Position numbers and translations under genes: made by a program. Positions 1-7,114 of a DNA stretch of 8,531 nucleotides are shown in pieces. The stretch is from contig JAHJKV010000209.1 of assembly GCA_018822065.1 (NCBI GenBank), positions 1 through 8,531 on the forward strand, written 5' to 3'. Below the pieces are notes generated by a model. The model ran no database searches. It saw only the letters and a list, made by a program, of their open reading frames with translations, and was not told where the DNA came from. This DNA comes from Pseudomonadota bacterium (GTDB lineage Bacteria; Desulfobacterota; Desulfovibrionia; Desulfovibrionales; Desulfovibrionaceae). Each line of letters starts with the position of its first letter. Positions within the stretch are counted from its first letter, which is position 1.

Positions 1-1
1 G

Positions 2-181
2 AACATCATCATGGCAGGCGCTACGCTCAATCATTCCAAGGAGATGATCAGACACAAGACGATCCGCATGGCAGACCGGTATTCCCACCTAGAAGCAGCC
101 AGAGAAAACGTGATTCAAGACAGTTTGGCCGCTCATTACGAGGACGCAAAAGCAGCGGACTCGATCAAAAGGAACACATAG
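2..181 (+). CDS. Tyrosine recombinase (phage-type integrase), C-terminal end only
   Basis: The frame entering from the left edge gives 59 residues before a TAG stop. They match the end of the tyrosine recombinase catalytic domain: MAGATL (the usual 'lvmaGvdl' helix), then RHKTIRMADRYSHLE, which corresponds to the family pattern LGHKsi.Mt.RYaHL. The Y of RYSHL would be the catalytic tyrosine that attacks DNA, and the H of RHK the conserved His/Trp position just before it. The usual LG before that His is IR here. A charged tail of about 25 residues follows. The gene is cut by the window edge, so the Arg-Lys-His-Arg part of the active site is not visible. Its base composition is clearly less GC-rich than the genes to the right, which fits a horizontally acquired element. 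It ends 76 nt from the 3' end of tRNA-Ala, the probable integration target. The family call is firm; element type (prophage, ICE or island) cannot be told. Confidence 0.85.
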   Translation, partial: NIIMAGATLNHSKEMIRHKTIRMADRYSHLEAARENVIQDSLAAHYEDAKAADSIKRNT

Positions 182-214
182 CGGACACAAAGCCGTTTTC
201 GTGTCTTTGAGCAC

Positions 215-248
215 GAAAAAAGGGTTCCGGTAAATTACCGAAACCCTT
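215..248 (-). terminator. Rho-independent terminator of the tRNA-Ala transcript
   Basis: A near-perfect inverted repeat lies at 220-248: AAGGGTT/AACCCTT outside and CGGTA/TACCG inside, with one mismatched pair and an A-rich loop. On the minus strand it is followed by six T (216-221 read in reverse). It begins about 10 nt past the tRNA CCA end, the right place to end that transcript. An adjacent hairpin (TTTTCGTG/CACGAAAA, 196-219) overlaps the T tract and could fold instead, or help stop the incoming integrase transcript. Confidence 0.75.
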
Positions 249-257
249 GATTATTAC

Positions 258-333
<76 letters not shown>

Positions 334-371
334 GTATGCGGAAAGGTGATTAGCTTCACCAGCGAGGAAAG

Positions 372-400
372 TGTTTATCTTCCTGCGCGGAGGTTGTCAA
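372..400 (-). promoter_or_regulatory. Sigma70-type promoter of tRNA-Ala
   Basis: On the minus strand a perfect -35 TTGACA (400-395) is followed after 17 nt by TAAACA (377-372). Transcription would start near 365, leaving a leader of about 30 nt before the tRNA 5' end. The leader contains a small inverted repeat (GGTGA/TCACC, 345-360). Consensus strength fits a stable-RNA gene. Confidence 0.75.
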
Positions 401-437
401 CACAAAAACTTGCGATTTTTTACCTTGATCGCGCACA

Positions 438-466
438 TTGATTCACGGGCCGCTTTGGCGTATATT
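438..466 (+). promoter_or_regulatory. Sigma70-type promoter of the oppBC-like operon
   Basis: TTGATT (438-443), a 17-nt spacer and TATATT (461-466) form a good sigma70-like promoter about 40 nt upstream of the first permease start. It diverges from the tRNA promoter, the two -35 boxes being 37 nt apart. Confidence 0.6.
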
Positions 467-504
467 TCCATATTATATGAACAACTCCTACCTGAACACC
501 CCTC

Positions 505-1497
505 ATGCCGCCGACGCTTAAACGGTTGCTCATCAAGCTCGCCTGGGTAGTGGTGGTCTTCTTCGGCATCACCCTCATCAGCTTCTGGGTCATCCATCTG
601 GCCCCTGGCTCGCCCACAGACCTCCAAACCTCCCTGAACCCCATGGTCACCCCCGAGGCACGCGACCGGCTGGAGGCCCTCTATGGCCTGGACCAGCCCA
701 TCCACATCCAGTACGGCCAGTGGATTTCGCGTCTGGTGCGGCTCGACTTCGGCCAGTCCATTTCCGGCGACCAGCGCCTGGTCTGGGACAAAATCGTGGA
801 GCGGCTGCCCCTGACCTTCGGCATGAATGTGGCCTCGCTCTTTCTCACGCTCTTGATCACCATCCCCATCGGGGTGGCGTCGGCCTGGTGGCGCGGCTCG
901 GCCTTTGACAAGGCCATGACCGTCTTCGTCTTCCTCGGCTTTGCCATGCCCGGCTTCTGGCTGGCGCTGTTGCTCATGCAGTTCTTCGGCATCTGGTGGC
1001 CAGTTTTGCCCATCTCCGGGCTCGTCAGCCTGGACCACGCCCAGATGGACTGGTTTGCCCAACAGCTCGACTATGCCCGCCATCTGGCCCTGCCCATCTT
1101 CATCTATACCTTCGGCTCCCTGGCCGGGATGAGCCGCTACATGCGCGCCTCCATGCTGGAAGTGCTGCGCCAGGACTACATCATGACCGCACGGGCCAAG
1201 GGACTCTCCACGCGGGTGGTGATTTTCCGCCACGCGCTCCGGAACGCGCTCATGCCCGTGATCACCATCCTGGGGCTCTCGATTCCGGGGCTCATCGGCG
1301 GCTCGGTGATCATCGAGTCCATTTTTGCCCTGCCCGGCCTGGGCCAGCTCTTCTACCAGGCGGTCATGGCCCGCGACTATCCGCTGATCATGGGCTCACT
1401 GGTCCTGGGGGCCGTCCTGACCCTGGCTGGCAACCTGCTGGCCGACCTAGGCTACGGATTCGCCGACCCCAGAATACGCACAGGAGGACGCGCATGA
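505..1497 (+). CDS. Oligopeptide/dipeptide ABC transporter permease, OppB/DppB type
   Basis: This 330-residue inner-membrane protein would form half of the transmembrane channel of a peptide (or nickel) ABC importer. The order of elements is that of the OppB/DppB/NikB family: a first membrane helix at about 10-31, a periplasmic segment with GLDQPIHIQYGQW and DFGQSIS (61-87), and several further helices. The cytoplasmic EAA loop that docks on the ATPase spans about 224-248 (TARAKGLS, then FRHALRNALMPV). A final ESIFALPGLGQLFYQAVMARDYP block (271-293) is also typical. Length is normal. The ATG at 505 has no clear Shine-Dalgarno sequence, but nothing better lies upstream in frame. The stop overlaps the next permease start (ATGA), so the pair is co-translated. 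Substrate cannot be assigned, because no binding protein or ATPase gene is in the window; peptide, nickel and related ligands are all possible. Confidence 0.93.
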   Translation: MPPTLKRLLIKLAWVVVVFFGITLISFWVIHLAPGSPTDLQTSLNPMVTPEARDRLEALYGLDQPIHIQYGQWISRLVRLDFGQSISGDQRLVWDKIVERLPLTFGMNVASLFLTLLITIPIGVASAWWRGSAFDKAMTVFVFLGFAMPGFWLALLLMQFFGIWWPVLPISGLVSLDHAQMDWFAQQLDYARHLALPIFIYTFGSLAGMSRYMRASMLEVLRQDYIMTARAKGLSTRVVIFRHALRNALMPVITILGLSIPGLIGGSVIIESIFALPGLGQLFYQAVMARDYPLIMGSLVLGAVLTLAGNLLADLGYGFADPRIRTGGRA

Positions 1498-2324
1498 ACC
1501 TCCGCCGTCCCTCCTTCCTCTCCCGCAATGGATTGCTCATATGCGGCGTGGCCATCGTGGCCACGGTTTCTCTGCTCTCCATCCTGGCCCCCTTGTTCGC
1601 TCCCTTTTCGCCCACGGCCATCGACACCAAGGCCATCCTGCTGCCGCCCGGCCCGGACCACTGGTTCGGCACCGACACCCTGGGCCGCGACCTCTTAAGC
1701 CGCATGCTCTACGGAGGCAGGGTTTCGCTGTGGGTGGGCTTCGTGGCCGTCGGCATCTCCACGGCCATCGGCCTGGCCCTGGGGCTCATCGCTGGCTATT
1801 TCGGCAGGCTGGCAGACGAGATCATCATGCGGGGAGTGGATATCATGCTCTGCTTCCCCTCCTTTTTCCTCATCCTGGCGGTCATCGCCTTCCTGGAGCC
1901 GAACATGATGAATATCATGATCATCATCGGCCTCACGAGCTGGATGGGCGTGGCCCGGCTGGTACGGGCCGAAACCCTGACCCTGCGCGAGCGGGTCTTC
2001 GTGCTCTCGGCCCGGGTGGCCGGGGCCGGTCCCTTGCGGATCATCACCCGCCACATCTTGCCCAACGCTCTGGCCCCGGTGCTGGTCTCGGCAACCTTGG
2101 GCGTGGCCGGGGCGATCCTGGTGGAAAGCTCCCTCTCCTTCCTGGGCCTGGGCGTGCAGCCGCCCGACCCCTCCTGGGGCAACATGCTCACCGACGGCAA
2201 GGAGGTGCTCGGCATCGCGCCTTGGCTCTCCATCTTCCCCGGCCTGGCCATCCTGATCACCGTGCTGGGCTATAACCTCCTCGGCGAAGGCCTGCGCGAC
2301 CTGCTCGACCCCCGGCTGCGGTAA
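1494..2324 (+). CDS. Oligopeptide/dipeptide ABC transporter permease, OppC/DppC type
   Basis: This 276-residue protein is the second channel subunit, partner of the permease just upstream. OppC-family marks include an N-terminal helix at about 13-36 and the conserved HWFGTDTLGRDLLSRMLYGG (56-75). An EAA loop lies around 166-192 (ARVAGAGPLRIITRHILPNA). The LSFLGLGVQPPDPSWGNML segment (214-232) and the closing GEGLRDLLDPRLR tail are also typical. The start at 1494 is supported by AGGAGG at 1482-1487 with a 6-nt spacer and by the ATGA overlap with the upstream stop. The same frame stays open to 996, but that part only shadows the upstream gene. The next gene is recN with its own promoter, so the operon appears to hold only the two permeases. 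The solute-binding protein and the OppD/OppF-type ATPases must be encoded elsewhere. Confidence 0.93.
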   Translation: MNLRRPSFLSRNGLLICGVAIVATVSLLSILAPLFAPFSPTAIDTKAILLPPGPDHWFGTDTLGRDLLSRMLYGGRVSLWVGFVAVGISTAIGLALGLIAGYFGRLADEIIMRGVDIMLCFPSFFLILAVIAFLEPNMMNIMIIIGLTSWMGVARLVRAETLTLRERVFVLSARVAGAGPLRIITRHILPNALAPVLVSATLGVAGAILVESSLSFLGLGVQPPDPSWGNMLTDGKEVLGIAPWLSIFPGLAILITVLGYNLLGEGLRDLLDPRLR

Positions 2325-2364
2325 GGGTCAGCGGCAGCGTTTACAATCAGAATTTTTCACCCCG

Positions 2365-2393
2365 TTGACCTCGCCGCTTCGGACGCTTAATAA
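2365..2393 (+). promoter_or_regulatory. Sigma70-type promoter of recN
   Basis: TTGACC (2365-2370), a 17-nt spacer and TAATAA (2388-2393) lie 40 bp behind the oppC-like stop and about 57 bp before the recN start. I see no obvious LexA palindrome next to it, so SOS control of recN, common in other bacteria, is not evident here. Confidence 0.6.
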
Positions 2394-2449
2394 CTGGTCG
2401 TGGAAGTCGGACAACCCTGACCATCACAAACCCTGGATCGAAACTGCCC

Positions 2450-4054
2450 ATGCTGGAACTGTTGCGTATACGGGACCTGGCGCTCATCGAGGACGTTGAA
2501 CTCGAGTTTTCCGCCACCATGAACGTGCTCACCGGCGAGACCGGAGCGGGCAAGTCGTTCATCCTGCGCGCCGTGGATTTCCTCACCGGGGAAAAGATGG
2601 ACACAAGCATGGTGCGGCCCGGCAAGGAAAAAGCCGTGGTCGAGGCCCTGTTCGTCACCAACGAGGGAGACACGGCCATCCGCCGCGAACTCTCCCTGGA
2701 GACGGGCCGCAGCCGCGTCTACGTCAACGACCGACTCTCCTCCCAGGATACCATCCGCGATCTGCGCCCCCAGCTGATCATCCACACCAGCCAGCACGGA
2801 CAGCAAAAACTGCTCTCCCCGGCCCATCAGGCCAAGGTGCTCGACGCCTTTCTGCCCGACCAAGCCACCCTGACGCATAAGGCGCAGCTGGCCGCCAAGC
2901 TCGATTCCATCCTGGACGCCAAGGGCGATATCCAGGCCCGCTCCTCGGAACTGGAACGCCAACGCGAATTCCTGGAATATCAGCGGGCCGAGATCGACAA
3001 GGTCCACCCCCTCCCCAACGAGGAAGAGGAACTGGAAACCCTGAAGGCCGTGCTCAAGGGCCAGGAAAAGGCGAGCGAGTGGTTCAACCGGGGGTTGGAT
3101 GTGCTCTGTGGTGAAAACGCCCTGGCCGACCAGCTGGCGGTGCTCTCCCGTCAGATGGACAACATTGCCACCCTGATGCCCGTCCTGGCCGCAGAGCGTG
3201 ACGCCGTGGAAGAATTCCGCATACGCATGGGCGAACTGGAAGGCACCTTACGACACGGCCCCCAAGGAGAGACCTCTGAAGGCAACCTGGACCAGATCGA
3301 GGCCAGGATGTTTGAACTCTCACGGCTCAAGCGCACCCTGAAGCGCAGCCTGCCGGAAATCCTGGGCCTCCAATCCGAGGTGGAAGAGAATCTTTCGTTC
3401 CTTGATTCCTGCAATCTGGAACTGGCCCAGCTCGCCCGCAGAGAGGCAGAGGTGGCCAAGGAGCTGGGCCAAGCTCTGGACGAGGTCAACACGGCCCGGC
3501 GCGGGAGTGCTTCCGACTTCTGCCGTCGCATGGAGGCAGAACTGGCGGACCTCGGTTTCTCGGGCCACGCCAAGGTGGACGTCTCCTTCCGGGAGGAGGA
3601 GGTCTATCCCGGCCTCATGGAGCTCCGGGGACGACTGCTATGGATTCCCAACCCCGGCCAACCGCCCCAGCCCCTGGACAAGATCGCTTCAGGCGGAGAG
3701 CTCTCACGCTTCATGCTCGCTCTGACTGCACTGCTGTCCAGCGCGGGCGACCACCTGCCCTCCCTGCTCTTTGATGAGGTGGACGCGGGCGTGGGCGGCC
3801 TGACCCTGAATGCGCTGGCTGAAAAGCTGGCGGAGCTTTCAAAACGGCAGCAGGTGCTGGTCATCACCCACTGGCCCCAGCTGGCCGCCAGGGCAAACCG
3901 TCACTTCACCATTGCCAAGGAGGTCGTGGACGGCGCCACCTTCACCGGGTGCCGTCGCCTGGACCGAGAAGAAGTGCGCCAGGAACTGACCCGCATGGCG
4001 GGCGGCGGCGACCAGGGCCGGGCCCTGGCCGACGAGCTGTTGCGCCAGAACTGA
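2450..4054 (+). CDS. recN: DNA repair protein RecN (SMC-like ATPase)
   Basis: RecN is a cytoplasmic SMC-like ATPase that gathers and tethers DNA at double-strand breaks during recombinational repair. The 534-residue protein shows the full layout. MLELLRIRDLALIEDVELEF leads to Walker A GETGAGKS (29-36). The RecN-typical HTSQHGQQKLL is at 112-122. Coiled-coil-like stretches rich in E, L, K and R span about 141-210 and 280-350. The ABC signature KIASGGELSR is at 411-420, Walker B LLFDEVDAGVGG at 439-450 with catalytic E443, and the H-loop VITHWPQLAARA around H474. Length is slightly below the E. coli protein. The ATG at 2450 starts the conserved N-terminus directly, although no strong Shine-Dalgarno sequence precedes it. 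It stands as a single gene with its own promoter between a transporter operon and an exported hydrolase, with no functional link to either. Confidence 0.97.
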   Translation: MLELLRIRDLALIEDVELEFSATMNVLTGETGAGKSFILRAVDFLTGEKMDTSMVRPGKEKAVVEALFVTNEGDTAIRRELSLETGRSRVYVNDRLSSQDTIRDLRPQLIIHTSQHGQQKLLSPAHQAKVLDAFLPDQATLTHKAQLAAKLDSILDAKGDIQARSSELERQREFLEYQRAEIDKVHPLPNEEEELETLKAVLKGQEKASEWFNRGLDVLCGENALADQLAVLSRQMDNIATLMPVLAAERDAVEEFRIRMGELEGTLRHGPQGETSEGNLDQIEARMFELSRLKRTLKRSLPEILGLQSEVEENLSFLDSCNLELAQLARREAEVAKELGQALDEVNTARRGSASDFCRRMEAELADLGFSGHAKVDVSFREEEVYPGLMELRGRLLWIPNPGQPPQPLDKIASGGELSRFMLALTALLSSAGDHLPSLLFDEVDAGVGGLTLNALAEKLAELSKRQQVLVITHWPQLAARANRHFTIAKEVVDGATFTGCRRLDREEVRQELTRMAGGGDQGRALADELLRQN

Positions 4055-4071
4055 ACCCCGAATTTCATCCA

Positions 4072-4101
4072 TTGCCCCCGGCCCGGTTTCGAGGCTATAT
4101 T
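4072..4101 (+). promoter_or_regulatory. Sigma70-type promoter of the exported amidohydrolase gene
   Basis: TTGCCC (4072-4077), an 18-nt spacer and TATATT (4096-4101) lie between the recN stop and the next start. The -10 is identical to that of the permease operon. Transcription would begin near 4108. Confidence 0.5.
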
Positions 4102-4135
4102 CTTCTGCATCCCTCACCAACACCGTGGAGCCCCC

Positions 4136-5203
4136 ATGCGCACCTTTTTTTTTGCATCCATCCTGCTCCTGTGCTGCACTGCCCAGGCCCTGGCCGAGGA
4201 GATTCCCCTGCCTGACCCCGGCTTCAAGATCGTTGCGCCCCTGCCGGAGGACCGGCCAATCCGCGCCAGGGCTGGTCAGTATGCGGGGGCCATCTACGAC
4301 ACCCACGTCCATCTCTTCCACCAAGGCGGGACGGTGCGACCCGAAGAGATCGGGGCCGAAGCCGCCAAGGCCGGGGTGGAGCGCGTCGTGCTCCTGCCCA
4401 CGCCCAACGACGGGATCATGAAGGACCGCGGCCAGAACACGGCGGCCAGGGACCGGCTGGCGCGAAAGCACCCGGACCAGTTCAAACAGCTCTGCGGCAG
4501 CGAGGAATTCACGACCTGGATGAACAAGGCCTACGCCGAGGGATATGACCAAGGGGACCTTGAGCACCGCCTGGAAGCCCTGGCCCGGCGTATCGATGCC
4601 GGGGAATGCGCGGGCATCGGCGAGATCGGACCCTACCATTTCGACAAGAAGGATGGGCAAAAGACCATTCATTTCCCCATGAATTTCGAGCCCATGCTCC
4701 GGCTGGCCGGGCTGGCCGCGGCCAAGGGTGTCCCCCTGGACATGCACGCCGAGCCCCGCACCCGTGACGGAAAGAATTTCGAGCGCGAGGTCTTCGGCGG
4801 GATCGAACTGCTGTATCGGGAGCATCCCGACCTGGTTCTCATCCTCTCGCACACGGGCATGACCTCGGCCGCGAACCTGCGGGCGATGCTCCTGCGCTAC
4901 CCGAGGATGATGACCAACATCAAGGCCGTCAGTGACGGAAAGGCGCTGCACTGGTCGCACCTGGGACCGGTGGTCAACCCGGATGGCGAGCTCTATGAGG
5001 ACTGGGCCGCACTCTTCGAGGAGATGCCCGAACGGTTAATGGTCGGCACGGACGCACGCTTCGGGGAAGCGCAATACACGTCAGGCCGCTATGCAGGTCG
5101 GGACATCAAGCGTATCCGGCTGCTCCTGGGCAGCCTCACCCCCTACGCTGCCGAATGCATCGCCTCCGCAAACGCCCACCAGGTCTTCGGCACCGGGGAA
5201 TAG
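4136..5203 (+). CDS. Exported metal-dependent amidohydrolase-like protein
   Basis: The 355-residue product begins with a clear Sec signal peptide: MRT, a hydrophobic core, and a likely cleavage after AQALA (20/21). It has no proper lipobox, so it is probably periplasmic. The mature part looks like an amidohydrolase-superfamily TIM barrel. YDTHVHLF supplies the HxH pair (H57, H59), and GEIGPYH (E163), DMHAEP (H204), LILSHTGM (H239) and GTDARFG (D306) give the remaining candidate metal ligands in the expected order. The late SHTG and GTDAR blocks resemble the Amidohydro_2/TatD-like branch. The substrate is unknown; export is unusual for that branch. The ATG at 4136 follows GGAG (4127-4130) at 5 nt and places the signal peptide at residue 1. 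Codons 4-6 are all TTT within a run of nine T. It is transcribed alone and converges on the pilZ gene. Confidence 0.82.
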   Translation: MRTFFFASILLLCCTAQALAEEIPLPDPGFKIVAPLPEDRPIRARAGQYAGAIYDTHVHLFHQGGTVRPEEIGAEAAKAGVERVVLLPTPNDGIMKDRGQNTAARDRLARKHPDQFKQLCGSEEFTTWMNKAYAEGYDQGDLEHRLEALARRIDAGECAGIGEIGPYHFDKKDGQKTIHFPMNFEPMLRLAGLAAAKGVPLDMHAEPRTRDGKNFEREVFGGIELLYREHPDLVLILSHTGMTSAANLRAMLLRYPRMMTNIKAVSDGKALHWSHLGPVVNPDGELYEDWAALFEEMPERLMVGTDARFGEAQYTSGRYAGRDIKRIRLLLGSLTPYAAECIASANAHQVFGTGE

Positions 5204-5268
5204 CACACCCTTTTCCGGCATCGCCCCTCCCGTCCCGACGACTCACGTGCCGGAATGGCAAGGCGCAA

Positions 5269-5319
5269 GAACGGTTCAATCCCGAAACGTATTCCAATAC
5301 GCGAGGGTTCGAACCGTTC
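5269..5319. repeat. Long imperfect palindrome between convergent genes (terminator or dispersed intergenic repeat)
   Basis: GAACGGTTC (5269-5277) and GAACCGTTC (5311-5319) are perfect complements. Inside them AA-CCC pairs with GGG-TT, and CGTAT (5288-5292) pairs with ATACG (5297-5301) around a TCCA loop. The whole 51-nt unit can fold into one long stem with small internal bulges. No T tract follows on either strand, so it is not a classical intrinsic terminator. Its place between the ends of two convergent genes fits either bidirectional transcript end protection or a REP-like dispersed repeat. Confidence 0.6.
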
Positions 5320-5351
5320 GCAGCAACGCAGCCAGTCCGGTGCGAGAGCCG

Positions 5352-5972
5352 TCAGGACAGCATGCGGGAGACTTTGTCGACGTAGTCGGCCACGAGACTC
5401 TTGAAGGTAATGTCGGAGTCATCAAACTGCAGGCCCAGGTTGAGCTTGTCGTCCTCGACCTTCTTGTGCATCAGCACGGCCTTGAGGGTATAGCGATTCC
5501 GCTCTTCCAGGATGTAGAAATCCGCTTTGATCTTGCTGCCTGCTTCGATCTTGGGGATGTAGGTATTGGGATCGGACTCGAAGGTGAGCTTGCAGCCGCC
5601 GATGGAGATGTCCACGATCAGGCCTTCCACGGCGGCGCTCCCGGCGGAAATGGTGCAGGGGAAGAAGCAGTCCACCCGGCGCGCACCACGAATCTCCATT
5701 TCCTCCACCGTGATCGGGTAGTTCAGGAAGAGGATCGGGCTGGGATGGGCCCGAAAATCGGCGACTTCGGTCTTGAAGCCGAAGACCGTGCCCTTGTGCA
5801 TGTAGCGGACAGTGACCCGGTTGCCCTCGCGGGCCTTGGCCTTTATTCCCGTGGTCAGAGCGACCCCGAACAGCACATGGCGTTTTTTGAGCGCGCCGAC
5901 GTAGACGCTCTTGATGCGTTCCTGCGACGCTCCGAATTCAAGTATGGCCGGGGTGCCCACCTCGATCATCAT
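5352..5972 (-). CDS. YcgR-like PilZ-domain protein (c-di-GMP effector)
   Basis: The product, 206 residues from the start chosen here, has a YcgR-like N-terminal half (about 1-90) and a C-terminal PilZ domain. Both PilZ c-di-GMP-binding signatures are intact: RxxxR as R95-R99 (RGARR) and DxSxxG as D121-S123-G126 (DISIGG). Proteins of this layout bind c-di-GMP in the cytoplasm and often brake or steer flagellar motility, or tune surface attachment. The partner here is unknown. The start at 5972 (M-M-I-E) is chosen because AGGAGG lies 8 nt upstream on the minus strand. The frame stays open to a GTG at 6026 and an ATG at 6017, which would add 15-18 residues with no family support. The gene stands alone, divergent from the GNAT-marC operon and convergent with the hydrolase gene. 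No flagellar or cyclase genes are in view. Confidence 0.9.
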   Translation of the reverse strand: MMIEVGTPAILEFGASQERIKSVYVGALKKRHVLFGVALTTGIKAKAREGNRVTVRYMHKGTVFGFKTEVADFRAHPSPILFLNYPITVEEMEIRGARRVDCFFPCTISAGSAAVEGLIVDISIGGCKLTFESDPNTYIPKIEAGSKIKADFYILEERNRYTLKAVLMHKKVEDDKLNLGLQFDDSDITFKSLVADYVDKVSRMLS

Positions 5973-5980
5973 GGCCGATG

Positions 5981-5986
5981 CCTCCT
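5981..5986 (-). promoter_or_regulatory. Shine-Dalgarno sequence fixing the pilZ-gene start
   Basis: AGGAGG on the minus strand with an 8-nt spacer to the ATG at 5972. The upstream in-frame GTG (6026) and ATG (6017) have no site at a usable distance. Confidence 0.75.
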
Positions 5987-6167
5987 GCTGCCCGATATTT
6001 CTCCAGATGCTGACCATACCCTCCACGAATGTATGCTGTCCAGCAGATCGAGGTATAACCTCTTCTCCTCTCCCTTGGCCACCAGGAACTAAAAGGGTCG
6101 ATTTTTACGCAGGAATGTGAAAGAGACTGGGGACCGACATTGATCAACCCATCTGGAGACACACCAT

Positions 6168-6524
6168 ATGCACCTGACCCTGCAGTTCGACACTGACAAT
6201 ATTGATTGGCAGACTCTGGCCGACATCTATGCCAAGGCCAAATTCGAAGGACGCACGCCGGAAGTCCTCCAGGCGGACTTTGAGGCTGCGGACGTGGTCT
6301 GTTTTGGCTTCGACAACACCACCCTCACCGCCGCGGTGCGCATTCTTGGGGGCAAGATGTACGATTTTTGCGTCAAATCTCACTGTCTGGGCTATGGCCC
6401 GGCCCTGGTGATGTATGAATATGCGTCCAAGCGGGCCAAGGTCGCCAATCCGCTCATCGTCGCCGCCGAGGGCGTGGAACGCCAACTCATCGAAAAGGCG
6501 GAACTGGCAGAACATCTGGCATGA
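6168..6524 (+). CDS. Short GNAT-like protein, function unknown
   Basis: The 118-residue product begins like a GNAT acetyltransferase. LTLQFDTDNIDWQTLADIYA (3-22) is a first strand and helix. GRTPEVLQADFEAADVVCFGFDN (28-50) corresponds to the second helix and a strand, and TLTAAVRILGGKMYDFCV follows (52-69). The second half is atypical. Where acetyl-CoA-binding GNATs carry R/Q-x-x-G-x-G/A, this protein has CLGYGPALV (73-81), and it ends in a charged helix-rich tail instead of the usual GNAT C-terminus. Catalysis is therefore doubtful, and it may have a binding or regulatory role. No other frame restores a canonical domain, so it is not simply frameshifted. GGAG at 6155-6158 lies 9 nt before the ATG. 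Its stop overlaps the marC start (ATGA). A decayed relative lies on the other side of marC. Confidence 0.7.
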   Translation: MHLTLQFDTDNIDWQTLADIYAKAKFEGRTPEVLQADFEAADVVCFGFDNTTLTAAVRILGGKMYDFCVKSHCLGYGPALVMYEYASKRAKVANPLIVAAEGVERQLIEKAELAEHLA

Positions 6525-7114
6525 CCACCCTTTCGCTGTTCATTTCCGTCTTAATCAAGCTCTTTTTCCTGCTGACGCCATTCTTCGTGCTCAGCGTGTT
6601 CATGGCCATGACTCGTGAACTGGAGGCGGGAGAGCAGCGTCGAATCGCGGTGCGCACCACCTTGGCGGTGATGGCCCTCTCGCTTTTGCTCTATTTCTTC
6701 GGCCCCCTGATCTTCAAAACCCTGGGCATCACCCTGGACGCCTTCCGCATTGGCGCCGGGGCGCTGCTCTTTCTCTCTGCCGTGTCCCTGGTGCGCGGAC
6801 GTAGCGCGCCCGAGGCCGAAGGGGAAGGCGATTTCTCGGTGGTGCCGCTGGCCATGCCCATCACGGTTGGCCCGGCCACCATCGGAACGCTCATGGTCCT
6901 CGGCGGCGAACTCACGGGAACGGACAAGCTGGTCGGCTGCGGCGCGCTGCTGACTGCTGCTGCCTGCGTCGGAGTGCTGCTCTTCTTTGCACGGATCGTG
7001 GAGCGTTTTTTGGGGCCCATGACCTTGACCATTCTCATGAAACTGACAGGACTGATCCTCTCGGCCCTTTCGGCCCAGCTGGTCTTCACCGGCATCCGGA
7101 ACTTCCTGGCATAA
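6521..7114 (+). CDS. MarC-family integral membrane protein
   Basis: The 197-residue, very hydrophobic protein has about six predicted membrane segments and the MarC (UPF0056) family pattern. TPFFVLSVFMAMT (19-31) sits at the end of the first helix. YFFGPLIFKTLGITLDAFRIGAGALLFLSA (58-87) and VVPLAMPITVGPATIGTLMVL (107-127) follow, with a hydrophilic loop between them at 92-106. Length is normal. Family members sit in the inner membrane. The name came from multiple antibiotic resistance, but a role in resistance was not upheld in E. coli and the transported substrate, if any, is unknown. The start at 6521 overlaps the GNAT-like stop by 4 nt, indicating translational coupling. At the other end the stop sits exactly where the decayed second GNAT gene would have begun. 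Confidence 0.92.
   Translation: MTTLSLFISVLIKLFFLLTPFFVLSVFMAMTRELEAGEQRRIAVRTTLAVMALSLLLYFFGPLIFKTLGITLDAFRIGAGALLFLSAVSLVRGRSAPEAEGEGDFSVVPLAMPITVGPATIGTLMVLGGELTGTDKLVGCGALLTAAACVGVLLFFARIVERFLGPMTLTILMKLTGLILSALSAQLVFTGIRNFLA

Noticed and set aside
397..1233. 278-residue minus-strand open frame across the tRNA promoter region and the first permease
   Set aside because: Antisense shadow of a high-GC gene: low-complexity H/G/E/Q-rich composition, no family motifs, and it opposes a clear OppB-like protein.
996..1493. Upstream extension of the OppC-like frame
   Set aside because: It lies inside the OppB-like gene in another frame and is rich in P, R, H and G. AGGAGG before 1494 and the family N-terminus fix the real start.
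3839..4960. 373-residue minus-strand open frame spanning the end of recN and the hydrolase gene
   Set aside because: It crosses two well-supported genes and an intergenic promoter, and has shadow-like composition with no recognisable domain.
5213..5255. Inverted repeat TTCCGGCA/TGCCGGAA after the hydrolase stop
   Set aside because: The 8-bp arms are perfect, but the loop is 27 nt and no T tract follows; too weak to call a terminator next to the stronger palindrome.
6046..6062. Short palindrome GAGGT-ATA-ACCTC between the divergent pilZ and GNAT-like genes
   Set aside because: Five-base arms are easily found by chance and neither promoter could be located with confidence, so no operator is claimed.
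5091..6092. 333-residue plus-strand open frame over the pilZ gene
   Set aside because: It covers the hydrolase 3' end, the palindrome and the antisense of the PilZ gene. The minus strand has intact PilZ motifs and a strong Shine-Dalgarno site.
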